The notes under the pieces were generated by a model. That model saw only the letters and a list, made by a program, of their open reading frames with translations. It was not told where the DNA came from and did not search any database. Positions 50,433 to 60,280 of a DNA stretch of 64,000 bases are shown here, one piece after another. This DNA is from Anaerolineae bacterium (GTDB taxonomy: Bacteria; Chloroflexota; Anaerolineae; Aggregatilineales; JAFGMM01). The position numbers and the translations under genes were made by a program. The stretch lies in NCBI GenBank assembly GCA_027494055.1, contig JAOSJO010000001.1:1057967-1121966 (forward strand), read 5' to 3'. The number at the start of each line of letters is the position of its first letter. The stretch's first letter is position 1.

Positions 50433-52661
50433 CTAGAGTTTCTTCAGTTTGGCGAAGCTCGCCATCAGCTTCTTGATGCCGATGTCGGCAAACGCGACCG
50501 TCACCATCTCGTCGCCGCCGCTGCTCGGCGCGCTCTCGACCACGACGCCGACGCCGAAGCTCGGATGGTTAACGCGCTCGCCGGTTCTGAACTGGGTCTC
50601 TTGTGACGAGGCCGGCGCGGGCGCTGGCTCCCAGGCGACCTCGGCCTGGTAGCTGGCGCGCTCCTTCGCCTTGGTGAGATGCAGGCGCGCGTTGCCCTCG
50701 ACCAGCTCAACCGGGATGTCCTTCAGGAAGCGCGACGGCTCGTTGACCTCCGTGTCGCCCCACCGCATCCGCCGGAAGGCGTAGCTCAGGTACAGGAGGT
50801 CTTGCGCGCGCGTCACGCCCACGTACATCAGGCGGCGCTCCTCGGCCATCGCCTCCGGGCTGTCCATCGAGAGGGTGTGCGGCAGCATCCCCTCCTCAAG
50901 GCCCACGATGAAGACCACCGGGAACTCCAGCCCCTTGGCGGCGTGCAGCGTCATCAGGCTCGGCGCGTCGGCTTCGTCGTCGCGCGTGTCCACGTCTGAC
51001 ACCAGCGCGACCTCCTCCAGGAAGTCGCCCAGCGACGCGCCCTCGTACCCGGCGGCGATGTTGCGCAGCTCCTGCACGTTCTCCCAGCGCTCCTGGCCCT
51101 CGACCGTGCCGTCGTAGACGTATGCGCGGTATTCAACCTGCTCGATGATCTGGTCGAGCCAGTCAAGCGGCGTGCGGTCCTTCTCGGCGCGCTGCGCCTG
51201 CCAGCGCGCGAGCAGCTCGGCGAAGGCGCGCACGTTCCGGGCCGCGCCGGCGGTGAGCGGCGGCGGCGCGACGCCGGCCCCGCCGTCCGCCTTTGCGCCC
51301 GGCTCCGGGCCGTCCAGGTGCGCCATGATCGCGCGGTACAGGCTCGTGTCGTGGATGTCGGCCCAGACCTTGAGGATGCCGACGGTCTTGGTCCCGATGC
51401 GGCGCGGCGGCGTGTTGATGATGCGCGCCATGCTGACCGCGTCTTCGGGGTTGTACACAATGCGCAGGTACGCGATCAGGTCCTCGATCTCGCGCCGGCT
51501 GTAGAACCGCGTGGCGTTGATGAGCCGGTAGGGCAGCCCCGCGAGCATGAAGGCGTCTTCGAGGGCGCGGCTCTGCGCGTTGGTGCGGTACATCACCGCG
51601 ATGTCGCGCAGCGCGTACTTCTTGCCCAGGCCCTGCGTGAGTTGTTTGATCGTTTCGGTGATGAAGGCGGCCTCGTCGTTTTCGTTGTAGGCGTCATGCA
51701 CGGTGATGCGTGGGCCGCGCTCGCGCTCGGTGAAGAGGTGCTTGGGCGTGCGGTCGCGGTTGTGCTGGATCACGGCGTTGGCGACGTCGAGGATGTGCTG
51801 CGTCGAGCGGTAGTTCTGCTCCAGCAGAATCTTGACCCGCTCCGGATAATCCTCTTCGAAACGGCGCACGTTGCGGTAATCCGCGCCCCGAAACAGGTAG
51901 ATGCTCTGGTCCTCGTCGCCGACGACGAACAGGTTGCGGCTCCCTTCGCCGTGGGTGAGGAGCTTGAGCAGCGCGTACTGCACGGTGTTCGTGTCCTGGA
52001 ACTCATCGACAAGCACCCACTGGTAGCGGCGGCGGTAGCGCGCCAGCACGTCGGGATGCTCGCGGAACAGCGTGACCGTGTGCGACAGCAGGTCGTCGAA
52101 GTCCATCGCGTTGTTCTCGACGAGCAACTCCTGGTAGCGCGCGTAGATGCGCCCCACAACCTCGTCGAAGTAGCTGCCGGACTGGAACTCCGATGGCGCG
52201 ATCAGCTCGTTCTTCGCCGCCGAGATTTTGCTGTGCACGGCGCTGGGCCGGTAGCGTTTGGGGTCGAGGCCCAGTTCTTCGATGGCGGCCTGGATGGCGG
52301 CGCGCTGGTCCGACGTGTCGAAGATGACGTACTCGCGCGTGAACGGCGTGAAGTCCGCCTCGACGCGCAGGATGCGGGCGCAGGTGGCATGGAAGGTGCC
52401 GATCTGCACGCCCCTGGGCGTGTCGCCCAGCAGGCGCGCGATGCGGTCGCTCATCTCGTGCGCGGCCTTGTTGGTGAATGTCACGGCGAGGAGGTTGAAC
52501 GGACTCACGTCGCAGTCGCGGATCAGGTAGGCCACGCGGTGGGTGAGCACGCGCGTCTTGCCGCTGCCCGGCCCGGCCAGCACCAGCACGGGACCGGGGC
52601 CGGCGGTGACGGCCTCGCGTTGCGGCGGGTTCAGGCCCGCCAGGAGGGGAGATTCGGTCAC
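50433..52661 (-). CDS. UvrD/PcrA-type superfamily 1 DNA helicase
   Basis: An intact protein of about 742 residues. Motifs in order: Q-motif LNPPQREAV, Walker A LAGPGSGKTRVLTHR, TFTNKAA, Walker B WVLVDEFQDTN, motif III VGDEDQSIYLFRGAD, motif IV QNYRSTQHIL, motif V TLHAAKGLEFPVVFI and motif VI EERRLMYVGVTRAQD. The C-terminus has the PcrA-type GERVNHPSFGVGVV Tudor-like domain. It unwinds DNA 3'-5' in repair and replication. A GTG start (VTESPLLAG) is chosen; an in-frame upstream start would add 13 residues. Confidence 0.95.
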   Translation of the reverse strand: MTESPLLAGLNPPQREAVTAGPGPVLVLAGPGSGKTRVLTHRVAYLIRDCDVSPFNLLAVTFTNKAAHEMSDRIARLLGDTPRGVQIGTFHATCARILRVEADFTPFTREYVIFDTSDQRAAIQAAIEELGLDPKRYRPSAVHSKISAAKNELIAPSEFQSGSYFDEVVGRIYARYQELLVENNAMDFDDLLSHTVTLFREHPDVLARYRRRYQWVLVDEFQDTNTVQYALLKLLTHGEGSRNLFVVGDEDQSIYLFRGADYRNVRRFEEDYPERVKILLEQNYRSTQHILDVANAVIQHNRDRTPKHLFTERERGPRITVHDAYNENDEAAFITETIKQLTQGLGKKYALRDIAVMYRTNAQSRALEDAFMLAGLPYRLINATRFYSRREIEDLIAYLRIVYNPEDAVSMARIINTPPRRIGTKTVGILKVWADIHDTSLYRAIMAHLDGPEPGAKADGGAGVAPPPLTAGAARNVRAFAELLARWQAQRAEKDRTPLDWLDQIIEQVEYRAYVYDGTVEGQERWENVQELRNIAAGYEGASLGDFLEEVALVSDVDTRDDEADAPSLMTLHAAKGLEFPVVFIVGLEEGMLPHTLSMDSPEAMAEERRLMYVGVTRAQDLLYLSYAFRRMRWGDTEVNEPSRFLKDIPVELVEGNARLHLTKAKERASYQAEVAWEPAPAPASSQETQFRTGERVNHPSFGVGVVVESAPSSGGDEMVTVAFADIGIKKLMASFAKLKKL

Positions 52662-52748
52662 AGAGCGCCTCGATTCAGCCCGGTTGCGGTTGCATGTCAA
52701 GTGTAACGGAGCGGGGGCAGGGTCAATGGATTGGCGCCGTTCGTTGCT

Positions 52749-53644
52749 TCAGCCGGCTAGGACCTGGCGCGACGCCACGCGACGACGCCCTCCGGGGACG
52801 GCTCGCCCCGCGCCCACACGCCCCCGCGACATCTGCAGGCCGGACCGCTCCGGCATGCCGAGTTCCACGAACGGGCGCGCCTCGACAAAGCCGAGCCGGG
52901 CCGCCGTCGCCGCTGAGGCGACGTTCACCCGGTCGCAGTCCCAGACCGGCAGGTGGCCGTTCTCAAGGCAGTGCGCGATGAAGCGCGCGCTCACGCGCGT
53001 CGCGAACCCGCGCCGGCGAAACCGCGCCGCCGTGAAGACGTTGACCATCGCGTGCGTCGCGCTCACGGCGATGGCGTAGACCGCACTCGCAATCGCCCTG
53101 CCGACGAGCAGGCAGAAGCCGAAGCCGTGCCGGGCGTAGCGGTCGTAGTCCACCCAGTCGATCTCAATGAAGGGGACGGGGTGCAGGTCGCGGTCCACCC
53201 TGGCCGCCAGCGCGCGGTCAAGCGGCACGATCCGGGCGTCAGTGGGCGCCCGGCGCGCCAGTCTGGCGCGGGCGTCCCGGCGCGCCATTGGAAGTTCCGG
53301 CGCGGGATAACCTCCAGCGGGAGGTCCTCGCGCAGCGCGCGCTCCCACGCCGGGGTGAGCGGCGCGTAGCCGTAGAAATCCTGGAACACGCCCGCCTCTT
53401 CCGGCGCGTCGCGGACAAACGCGCGCAGCCCGACCTCTGCCGCGCCCGCCGGGTAGTACTCGTAGGTGCGGCACATCAGCGCGGCGTTTGGCGCTGTGGC
53501 GTCATCGACGAAGACCCGCGCCTCCTGCCGGCCTTCGAACACCGCGTCATAGCACGGCTGGTCGAACCACGTCGCCGCGTACAGCGGCGCAACGCGCCCG
53601 AACAGCGGGCGTGGCAGTTCATATACGACCGGGCGCGCCTCCAA
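52749..53644 (-). CDS. GNAT-family N-acetyltransferase
   Basis: About 298 residues. The N-terminal part (MEARPVVYELPRPLFGRV...) is not recognised. The C-terminal GNAT fold shows the acetyl-CoA loop ARFRRRGFATRVSARFI (R-x-x-G-x-A/G) and VWDCDRVNVASAATAARLGF, as in FR47-like acetyltransferases that bear the distal Asn/Ala-rich helix. A frame break near 53275 separates the halves. Substrate unknown. It is divergent from the unknown gene at 53782. Confidence 0.7.
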
Positions 53645-53693
53645 TATGCACCTCCCACGGGGGGGTTGCGCACGAGTATAACACCGACCGGAC

Positions 53694-53723
53694 TTGGATT
53701 GGCGCTGCGTTTGCCTCTATACT
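53694..53723 (+). promoter_or_regulatory. candidate promoter of the unknown gene at 53.8 kb
   Basis: TTGGAT (53694-53699), an 18-base spacer and TATACT (53718-53723) lie about 58 bases before the chosen start. Confidence 0.5.
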
Positions 53724-53781
53724 GGTTGTTGCCGGACGCGCGCCGGCGCGCCCGCTGGCAGAGATGGAGAGAGTGGCGTCA

Positions 53782-54648
53782 ATGCGAAAATCGACCCGCG
53801 CCACGCCCGATGCCTGGTCGGCCTCGCTGCGCAGCATCAACGATTTGCCGTACCCGCAGAAAGAAGCCATCTACCGTACGCTGCTGCCGGACTGGATTTT
53901 CGCGGGCTACGGCATCGACCGCGAGACCCTGGCGGTGGGCGGCGAGCGTGTGGTCTACTTCCGGTGCCCAGCCGGGAGCCGCAGCCTGAGATCGACGTGC
54001 GCCACCAGCCCGGCGCGGAGGACCCGCTCTGCTACATGCACCTGACCGACACCTTCAACAACCAGGTGCTCGTGCTGCTGGTGGTCATCAACGACCCCAC
54101 AAGCCCCCGGTTCGACATCGACGTGGACGCGCAGGGGGCGGTCAACCCAACTGGGCACCGCCGGGCGCAACGTCGCCGAGGAGTTGCGCGCGATGGCGTT
54201 CGGCCTCGCGCCGGGGCAGGTGCGCCGGGGCCTGCGCGCCATCAAGCAGACGCTGCCGCACTTTGAGGCGTTTGTCCAGCGGATGGCGCACGACCTCTAC
54301 CTGACCGAGCCGCTGGCGTACCATAACGCGGTGCTCCTGGAGCGCCACGGTTTCAACTACCTGCGTGGCCGTGCGGAGATGGTGTGGATTGACCGCGCGT
54401 TCCGCCCTGGCGGCGAACTGCACGCCCAACTCGACGGTTCGACGCCTTTTCGCCCCCGTGACGCCTGGCGGACCCTGCGCGGGCGCTCGTGGGCGATCCA
54501 GGACGGCATCCTGGGGCGCGACTTCGAGGCGATCAACGTCGAGATGTACAAGCGCGTGGGCCACCACGCCGGCGTGAGCACCTTCCCGAATCCCTGTGGT
54601 AGGCGCGCCGCGCAGCCCCGGCGGCTGACGTGTGCTGACCTTACATGA
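53782..54648 (+). CDS. conserved-looking protein of unknown function
   Basis: About 288 residues after joining frames broken near 53975 and 54150. Visible features are RSINDLPYPQKEAIYRTLLPDW, a strand-rich centre (QVLVLLVVINDPTSPRFDID) and a C-terminal helical half (RRGLRAIKQTLPHFEAFVQRM, WAIQDGILGRDFEAINVEMYKR, VGHHAGVSTFPNP). No signal peptide, transmembrane helix or known motif is seen. The long uninterrupted conserved-looking stretches argue that it is a real gene. RBS GAGAGAG upstream. Confidence 0.5.
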
Positions 54649-54719
54649 AAAGGCGGGGCATCGGAGGAGATGCCCCGCCCGTCGCTTGCTATGCGATTGT
54701 CGGTCTGGCTGCGGCGCGG

Positions 54720-55391
54720 TTAGCCCGCCATTTCGACCATTTCCTGCAACTGGCGCGCCGTAACCAGCCCGTCCTCCGGCGTGTCGAAGTGGACGACGCC
54801 GTTTTCGTCGGCGAAGCTCCAGCCCAGGACGGTGTAGCCATATTCGGCGTTCCAGTAGCCCCACTCCGTCACGAGGCCATAGACGAAGGAGCGCAGCACG
54901 CCGCCCGTCAGGCGCGGGTCAGAGACGCCGGCGCTCTCCTCGTCGGTGGCCTCCATCGCGTGCTCCTTGTCGGCGTCCTTCCTCGCGTCTTCACTCACGC
55001 CCACCACCGTCACCGATTCGGGGACGACCGTGAGCACCACCTCACGGAACTGGCTGACGGTGATCGGGCCGTCTTCAGGAACGTCGAGGTGCAGGACTCC
55101 CGGCTCGGCCTCGGCGCTCCAGCCGAGGACGGTGTAACCGTACTCAGCGTTCCAGTAGCCCCACTCGGTGACGTTGCCGTAGGGGAACTGGTGCAGCACG
55201 CCGCCCATCAGGCGCGGGTCGCTGCCGCCGGCGATGTCGTGCGGTCCCTCACCGCTTTCGTCGTGCTCGGAGACCACAGGTACGCCGCTCGCGGCGCTTG
55301 CGTATTGCACCGGGGACGCGAACAGCATCGCGCCCATTGCCAGTACCAGGGCAGGCCCAAACGTGATTGCAAACCGAAACTCGCTACGCAT
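54720..55391 (-). CDS. secreted protein with a duplicated aromatic-rich domain
   Basis: An intact 223-residue protein with a signal peptide (FGPALVLAMGAMLFASPVQYASA). Two near-identical modules begin SDPRL(M/T)GGVL and share VTEWGYWNAEYGYTVLGW, followed by a (D/N)G.(I/V)T..Q(F/L)(R/Q)E(V/M)V segment. The duplication is recent or constrained: the 36-residue cores differ at few positions. The abundance of Trp/Tyr suggests a binding surface. I do not recognise the family. Start at 55391 with AGGAGGA upstream. Confidence 0.65.
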   Translation of the reverse strand: MRSEFRFAITFGPALVLAMGAMLFASPVQYASAASGVPVVSEHDESGEGPHDIAGGSDPRLMGGVLHQFPYGNVTEWGYWNAEYGYTVLGWSAEAEPGVLHLDVPEDGPITVSQFREVVLTVVPESVTVVGVSEDARKDADKEHAMEATDEESAGVSDPRLTGGVLRSFVYGLVTEWGYWNAEYGYTVLGWSFADENGVVHFDTPEDGLVTARQLQEMVEMAG

Positions 55392-55795
55392 GTCTTACAT
55401 CCTCCTGACACTACCGTGTGTTACGACAAGGACTTTTGCGACGCCAGCGCCGCACGAACCTACCGACGCCGGCCAGCAGGTGGTTACCTAACCGATCAGC
55501 AGCCTCCATCACGAGCGTGGTCGGGCATCACGCGCTGGTCGAGTGCCGCGATGACGGCGACCACAAGCACCACAGGTGCCGGACGTTGTGGGTCACTGCA
55601 TCCCCTGAAGTGATACGCGGCCCAGGGGGATTTGACCCACGCAACCTGTTTATGCGATTTTGCAGGAGGTTGTCAATAACGTTTTGGCCTTTCTCATAGA
55701 ATTCTCATGTGATGTTTCGATTTTCGTACAATAATGGGGTTCTGATTGCGATAAGCGCACTCCTCTGCGGGAGGCATTCCCTGAACTCGAAGGGC
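55392..55795. other. intergenic region upstream of the ars operon
   Basis: About 400 bases without a supported gene or RNA. Open frames are short and mutually overlapping. The right end becomes AT-rich and merges into the arsR operator-promoter. Confidence 0.4.
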
Positions 55796-55819
55796 ATATA
55801 TTGACGATCTTCAATATAT
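55796..55819 (+). promoter_or_regulatory. ArsR-type operator overlapping the arsR promoter
   Basis: ATATATTGA (55796-55804) and TCAATATAT (55811-55819) form a perfect 9-bp inverted repeat with a 6-base spacer. TTGACG (55801-55806) inside it and TATACT 16 bases on form the promoter. A dimeric repressor bound here would block the -35 box. The same half-site (TATATTGAAG) recurs at 56325-56334 before acr3. Confidence 0.7.
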
Positions 55820-55861
55820 TGGTATACTTCAACCGCATAAAGGACATTGGAAAGCCGCTTA

Positions 55862-56254
55862 ATGCGCACTCCAGCAACCGTAACTCAGGCGGAAGAAACC
55901 ACCTGCACGCCGGCCGGCGATATCCCGGTGCGGTTGCGCCTTGGCGCGGACGAGGCGGGCCGGCTTGCCGAGGCGTGCAAGGCGTTGGGCCACCCGGTGC
56001 GGCTCCAGATCGTCGAACTGCTCAGCCGGTACGGCGGGCAGGTCTGCGTCTGTGAGATCGAGCGCCATTTCGCGCTTGCGCAGCCGACGATTTCGCATCA
56101 CCTCCGCGTCCTGCGCGAGTCCGGGCTGGTCGCGGCGGAGCAGCGCGGGCTGTGGGTGTATTACGACATCCAGCCTGAGGCAATTGCCAGGCTGCGCGCG
56201 CTACTGGGGGAGTTCGAGACGGCAAGTGCCGGCGCGCCGCCGGTGGCGCTGTAG
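55862..56254 (+). CDS. arsR: ArsR-family arsenite-responsive repressor
   Basis: A 130-residue winged-helix protein. GHPVRLQIVELLSR begins the DNA-binding domain, and GQVCVCEIERHF places Cys62 and Cys64 in the arsenite-sensing CxC motif of helix 3. AQPTISHHLRVLRESGLV is the recognition helix and wing. Arsenite binding releases the protein from DNA. The perfect palindrome overlapping its own promoter fits autoregulation. It is followed by acr3 and arsC. Confidence 0.9.
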   Translation: MRTPATVTQAEETTCTPAGDIPVRLRLGADEAGRLAEACKALGHPVRLQIVELLSRYGGQVCVCEIERHFALAQPTISHHLRVLRESGLVAAEQRGLWVYYDIQPEAIARLRALLGEFETASAGAPPVAL

Positions 56255-56386
56255 GTTGTCCCATAAGGGGCTGTGAGATACCCTGAGTGGGATGTGCGCA
56301 GATGGCGCGTTTTTTTCTGTCGCTTATATTGAAGTTCTTCGATCTAGCTGCGCTCGCCCCGCGCAGGAACAAGGAGAGAACAGGCC

Positions 56387-57484
56387 ATGACCACGTCTTC
56401 GGCGCAACAGACCGGCGCTGTCTTTCAGCGGCTTTCACGCCTCGACCGCTTCTTGCCGGTGTGGATTTTCCTGGCGATGGCGGTGGGCGTGATCATGGGC
56501 GCGCTTTTCCCCGGAATCCAGAGCACATTTGACACGCTGCGCATCGACACGGTTTCCCTGCCCATTGCCATCGGCCTGCTGTGGATGATGTATCCCGTGC
56601 TCGCGAAAGTGAAATACGAGGAACTGGGCCGGCTGCGCGGGCGGTGGCGGCTTTTCGGCGTCTCCATCCTTCAGAACTGGGTCATTGGCCCTGCGCTGAT
56701 GTTCGTCCTCGCGTGGGTGTTTCTGGCCGACATGCCGGAATACCGCACCGGCCTGATCATTGTCGGGCTGGCGCGCTGTATCGCCATGGTGCTGATCTGG
56801 AACATGCTGGCCGGCGGGGACAACGAAGACTGCGCTGTGCTCGTCGCGTTGAACTCAGTCTTTCAGATCGTCATGTATAGCCCGCTGGCCTTCTTCTATC
56901 TGGCGGTCGTGCCCGGCCTGTTTGGCGCGGACACGGCTGAGGTTGGCGTGAGCATGTGGGACATTGCCAAGAGCGTGTTCATCTTCCTGGGCATCCCGCT
57001 TGCAGCGGGCGTGGTGACGCGGTTCGTGCTGATCCGCCAGCGGGGGCGCGCGTGGTACGACGACACGTTCGCGCCGCGCCTGGGCCGGACGGCCATCATC
57101 GGCCTGCTGTTCACGGTTGTCGTGATGTTCAGTATGCAGGGCGAGAAGATTCTCGCGCAGCCCGGCGACGTGCTGCGGATCGCGATCCCGCTGCTGGTCT
57201 ACTTCCTGCTGATGTTTACGCTCAGCTTCTTCCTGTCGCGCCGGCTGGGCTTTGCCTACAGCGAGACGGCCACGCTCTCGTTTACGGCGGCGAGCAACAA
57301 CTTCGAACTTGCCATCGCGGTAGCAGTGGCGTCGTTTGGCATCGCGTCCGGGCAGGCGCTGGCGACCGTGGTCGGGCCGCTGATCGAGGTTCCGGTCCTC
57401 ATTGGGTTGGTCTACGTGTCGCTCTGGCTGGGGCGCCGATTCTATCGGGGCGACGCGACGGTGCCGGCTGCCACGCCATCGTGA
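56387..57484 (+). CDS. acr3: ACR3-family arsenite efflux permease
   Basis: An intact 365-residue protein with ten predicted membrane helices. GLARCIAMVLIWNMLAGGD holds the conserved Cys in helix 4, followed by NSVFQIVMYSPLAFFYL and FTAASNNFELAIAVAVASFG, both typical of ACR3 carriers. It exports As(OH)3/arsenite using proton motive force. It lies between arsR and arsC; the arsC frame starts 11 bases after its stop. RBS AAGGAGAG. Confidence 0.94.
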   Translation: MTTSSAQQTGAVFQRLSRLDRFLPVWIFLAMAVGVIMGALFPGIQSTFDTLRIDTVSLPIAIGLLWMMYPVLAKVKYEELGRLRGRWRLFGVSILQNWVIGPALMFVLAWVFLADMPEYRTGLIIVGLARCIAMVLIWNMLAGGDNEDCAVLVALNSVFQIVMYSPLAFFYLAVVPGLFGADTAEVGVSMWDIAKSVFIFLGIPLAAGVVTRFVLIRQRGRAWYDDTFAPRLGRTAIIGLLFTVVVMFSMQGEKILAQPGDVLRIAIPLLVYFLLMFTLSFFLSRRLGFAYSETATLSFTAASNNFELAIAVAVASFGIASGQALATVVGPLIEVPVLIGLVYVSLWLGRRFYRGDATVPAATPS

Positions 57485-57495
57485 GTGCGGGTGCT

Positions 57496-57908
57496 ATGGG
57501 CAAACAGCGGGTTCTTGTCCTGTGCACGGGCAACTCAGCGCGCTCGCAGATGGCCGAGGGTGGCTGCGCGCCAGGGCCGGCGACCGCTTCGAGGTGTGCA
57601 GCGCCGGCAGCCAGCCCGCCGGGCAGGTGCACCCCGGCGCGGTTCAGGCGATGGCCGAAATCAGCATCGACATCAGCGGGCACGCCTCGAAGTCGATGAC
57701 GGCGTTCGTCGGAGAGTCTTTCGACTACGTGCTCACGGTCTGTGACCAGGCCGCCGAGGCGTGCCCGGTGTTCCCCGGCCCGGCGAAGCGCGTGCATCGT
57801 GGCTTCACCGACCCGGCCAAAGCGCCGCCGGACGCGCAGCCGGCGGTGTTCCGCCGCGTCCGCGACGAGATCGCGGCGTGGCTGGGGGAGTTGTTCGACC
57901 TTGCGTGA
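57496..57908 (+). CDS. arsC: thioredoxin-dependent arsenate reductase
   Basis: About 137 residues of the low-molecular-weight phosphatase fold. The P-loop VLCTGNSARSQMAEG carries the nucleophile Cys and Arg; VLTVCDQAAEACPVFPG holds the two resolving Cys residues of the thioredoxin-type mechanism. FTDPAKAPPD is also conserved. It reduces arsenate to arsenite for export by Acr3. One G is missing near 57560, shifting the frame just after the P-loop; repaired, GWLRARAGDRFEV reads through. Confidence 0.9.
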
Positions 57909-57924
57909 TGTGGGGCGGAGGCGC

Positions 57925-58891
57925 TCACCACCACACGCGGAACGACGTTTCGGTGGTGGCGGTCAGGCCGTCGCGCTCGGCGGTGACGCGCAGCACGACC
58001 CTGGTTCCCGGCGCGGCGTCGATGGCCTCAAGCGTGAGCTGGTAGGTCCCCACGCGCGCCCGCAGCGGGCACGGCAAGCGCGAACAGCGTCTGCCCCTCC
58101 GCCACCCCCTCGACGCGGACGGACGCATCGGACACAGGTTCGCCCACCTGGTCGGCGACGCGCACGTAAACGGTCTGCGCCTCGTCGGGCGCGAGCACGG
58201 GCCGGGCGACGGACGCCTGTCCGTCCAGCGCCGTCACGCGGCGCACGCGCCCTGGTGGCAGCTGGCCAGGCTGTCGGAGCCGGGGGTCCAGGCCGGACTG
58301 CGCAAACACGAAGGAGCCGATCTGGGTGAGCCGCACCGGGCGCGCCGGCGTTTCGGGGTAGCGCCACTCGAAGCGCGCGCGCTCGAAGTACTGCACGACA
58401 ATGTCATCCTCGATGAGCAGGTCGGTGATCGGCAGGCCGAAGATGGCGCGGTCGCCGTTGGCCTCGTAGAACGCGCGGAACTCCCAACCGATGGCGTGCC
58501 CCGTCTCCGGGAAATAACGCTCGGCGGCGGAGAAGGCCTCCGGCGGCTGCGGCGGGTCTGGCGCGCGCAGCTCAAGGCCGAGGTCGCCGAGGCGGACCGT
58601 CTCGGCTGCGGCGTCCCACTCAAAGCGGGCGCGCTGGAAGTACTGCACGATCTGGCCGGCGTCGTCCTCAAACGCCTCGGTGATCGGGTAGCCGAAGATG
58701 GCGATCCCGCCGTTGGCGTCGAAGAACTCCAGAAACGCACCGCTGACGTTGTGCCCCGACTCGTCGAAGTAGCGCACGGGTTCCTGGGCCGCTGCTATGG
58801 CGGCAGCAGCGAGCACGAGGGCGATTGCCACCCCCACGCCGACCTGCCTGAGCCTGCTCCCGTATGACACGTCGCGCCTCCTGAAGTGCAT
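57925..58891 (-). CDS. secreted protein with repeated Chloroflexota-type modules
   Basis: About 321 residues with a signal peptide (VGVGVAIALVLAAAAIAAAQ). Two modules share (R)YF(D/P)E(S/T)GH.(V/I)...F..F(F/Y)(D/E)ANG..AIFG(Y/L)PIT...(E/D)D..(I/V)VQYF(Q/E)RARFEW, a repeat frequent in Chloroflexota surface proteins. The C-terminus continues with a beta-sandwich segment (TYQLTLEAIDAAPGTRVVL); a frame break near 58065 joins it. Its role is unknown; it is probably part of a cell-surface structural or binding layer. Confidence 0.7.
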
Positions 58892-58992
58892 TATAGGCCA
58901 CGTGCCGGCGCTCGCGCAAACGAGCTATGCTATAATTGGCGCGCACCAGATTCCCTTAATGGTCGTAATCGTATGGCTGAGAGGGCAGCACA

Positions 58993-60104
58993 ATGAACCT
59001 GGACGACCTCCCACGTTTCAAGGCACTCGACCCGCAGGACATGATCGGGCACATCAACGCCATGCCCGACCACATCGAGCGGACGTGGTCGCGCGCGCAG
59101 GCGCTTCCGCTTCCCAACCGGTTTGCGCAGGCGGACAAGGTGGTCATCTGCGGCATGGGCGGCTCGGCCATCGGCGGGGAGCTGGTGGCCTTTGCGCTGG
59201 CGGACCAGAGCCGCGCGCCGATCATGGTCAACCGGGGCTACGACCTCCCGGCCTTTGCGACCGGCGAAGACACGCTCGTGGTTGCCTGTTCGCACAGCGG
59301 CGACACGGAGGAGACCCTCGCCGCGTTTGCGCAGGCCGGCGCTCGCGGCGCGCAGCGCATGGCGATCTGCACGGGCGGCGCGCTGCGCGCACAGGCCGAT
59401 GAAGCGGGCGTTGTCACCTGGACCTACGATTACGCCTCACAGCCACGCGCCGCGCTGGGCTTCAGTCTGACGCTGCTACTCGCGCTGGCGCACCGTCTTG
59501 GCCTCGCGCGGGACCTCGACGCGGCGGTGGCCGAGGCCGTGGCCGTCATGCGCGGCCAGACGGCGCAGTACAGGCCAGAGACCCCGACCGGCGCGAACCC
59601 TGCCAAGCAACTGGCTGCTGCGCTGTTCGGGCGCATCCCCCGTCGTGTACGGCGCGGGGATACTGACGCCGGTGGCGCGCCGCTGGAAGACCCAGTTCAA
59701 CGAGAACAGCAAGCTCTGGGCGCACTTCGAGGTGATGCCGGAGCTGGATCACAATGCGGTCGTGGGCATCAGCCAGCCGGCCGGCCTGCGGGAGAGGGTC
59801 GGCGTGGTGATGCTGCGCTCCCGCCTTCGATACGCCGCGCATCGCGCAGCGCTTTGAGGAGACGCGGAACCTGCTCCAGCAGCGGGACGTGGACGTCCCG
59901 GTTGAGACGTTCAGCGGGGAGGGCGAGAGCCGGCTGGCGCAGATGCTTTCGACGCTGCGCTGCGGCGACTATGTGAGCTACTACCTGGCAATGGCCGGCG
60001 GCGTCGATCCAACCCCGGTGGAGCCAATCGCCCTGCTCAAGCGGGAAGCTCGGCGCATTTGCCGGGTGAGGGTCAGGCGCGGGGCGCTTATCTGCGCTCC
60101 TTGA
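58993..60104 (+). CDS. bifunctional phosphoglucose/phosphomannose isomerase (SIS family)
   Basis: About 360 residues. VVICGMGGSAIGGELVAFAL and VVACSHSGDTEETLAAF are the SIS sugar-phosphate sites; RIPVVYGAGILTPVARRWKTQFNENSK continues the family (quoted in part), and the end YYLAMAGGVDPTPVEPIALLK carries the conserved His-free C-terminal block. It interconverts glucose-6-P, fructose-6-P and mannose-6-P. Frame breaks lie near 59638 and 59815, and probably a third near 60050. With that one repaired, the protein ends at about 60070 (KRELGAFAG), removing its overlap with the next gene. Confidence 0.8.
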
Positions 60105-60276
60105 GCAGCGCCCGCATCAATTCGAGGAACTCCTGCCACTCCTCGTCGAAGAAGTGGAGGGTGGCCTGGCCCACTTCCAGGTGATAGGTCGCTTCGCCGT
60201 CCGGCTCCTCGGCGCGCCAGACGGAGAAATTCTCGGTCTCGCCCAACACTTCGGTTTCCATCTCGTTGTGTGACAT
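60088..60276 (-). CDS. small acidic protein of unknown function
   Basis: A 62-residue protein rich in Glu and aromatic residues (NFSVWRAEEPDGEATYHLEV, LHFFDEEWQEFLELMRALL). Predicted fold is a short beta-meander plus helix. It starts 4 bases after the stop of the GNAT gene and has AAGGAG upstream, so it is translationally coupled. No known motif. Confidence 0.65.
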   Translation of the reverse strand: MSHNEMETEVLGETENFSVWRAEEPDGEATYHLEVGQATLHFFDEEWQEFLELMRALLKERR

Positions 60277-60280
60277 TGCG

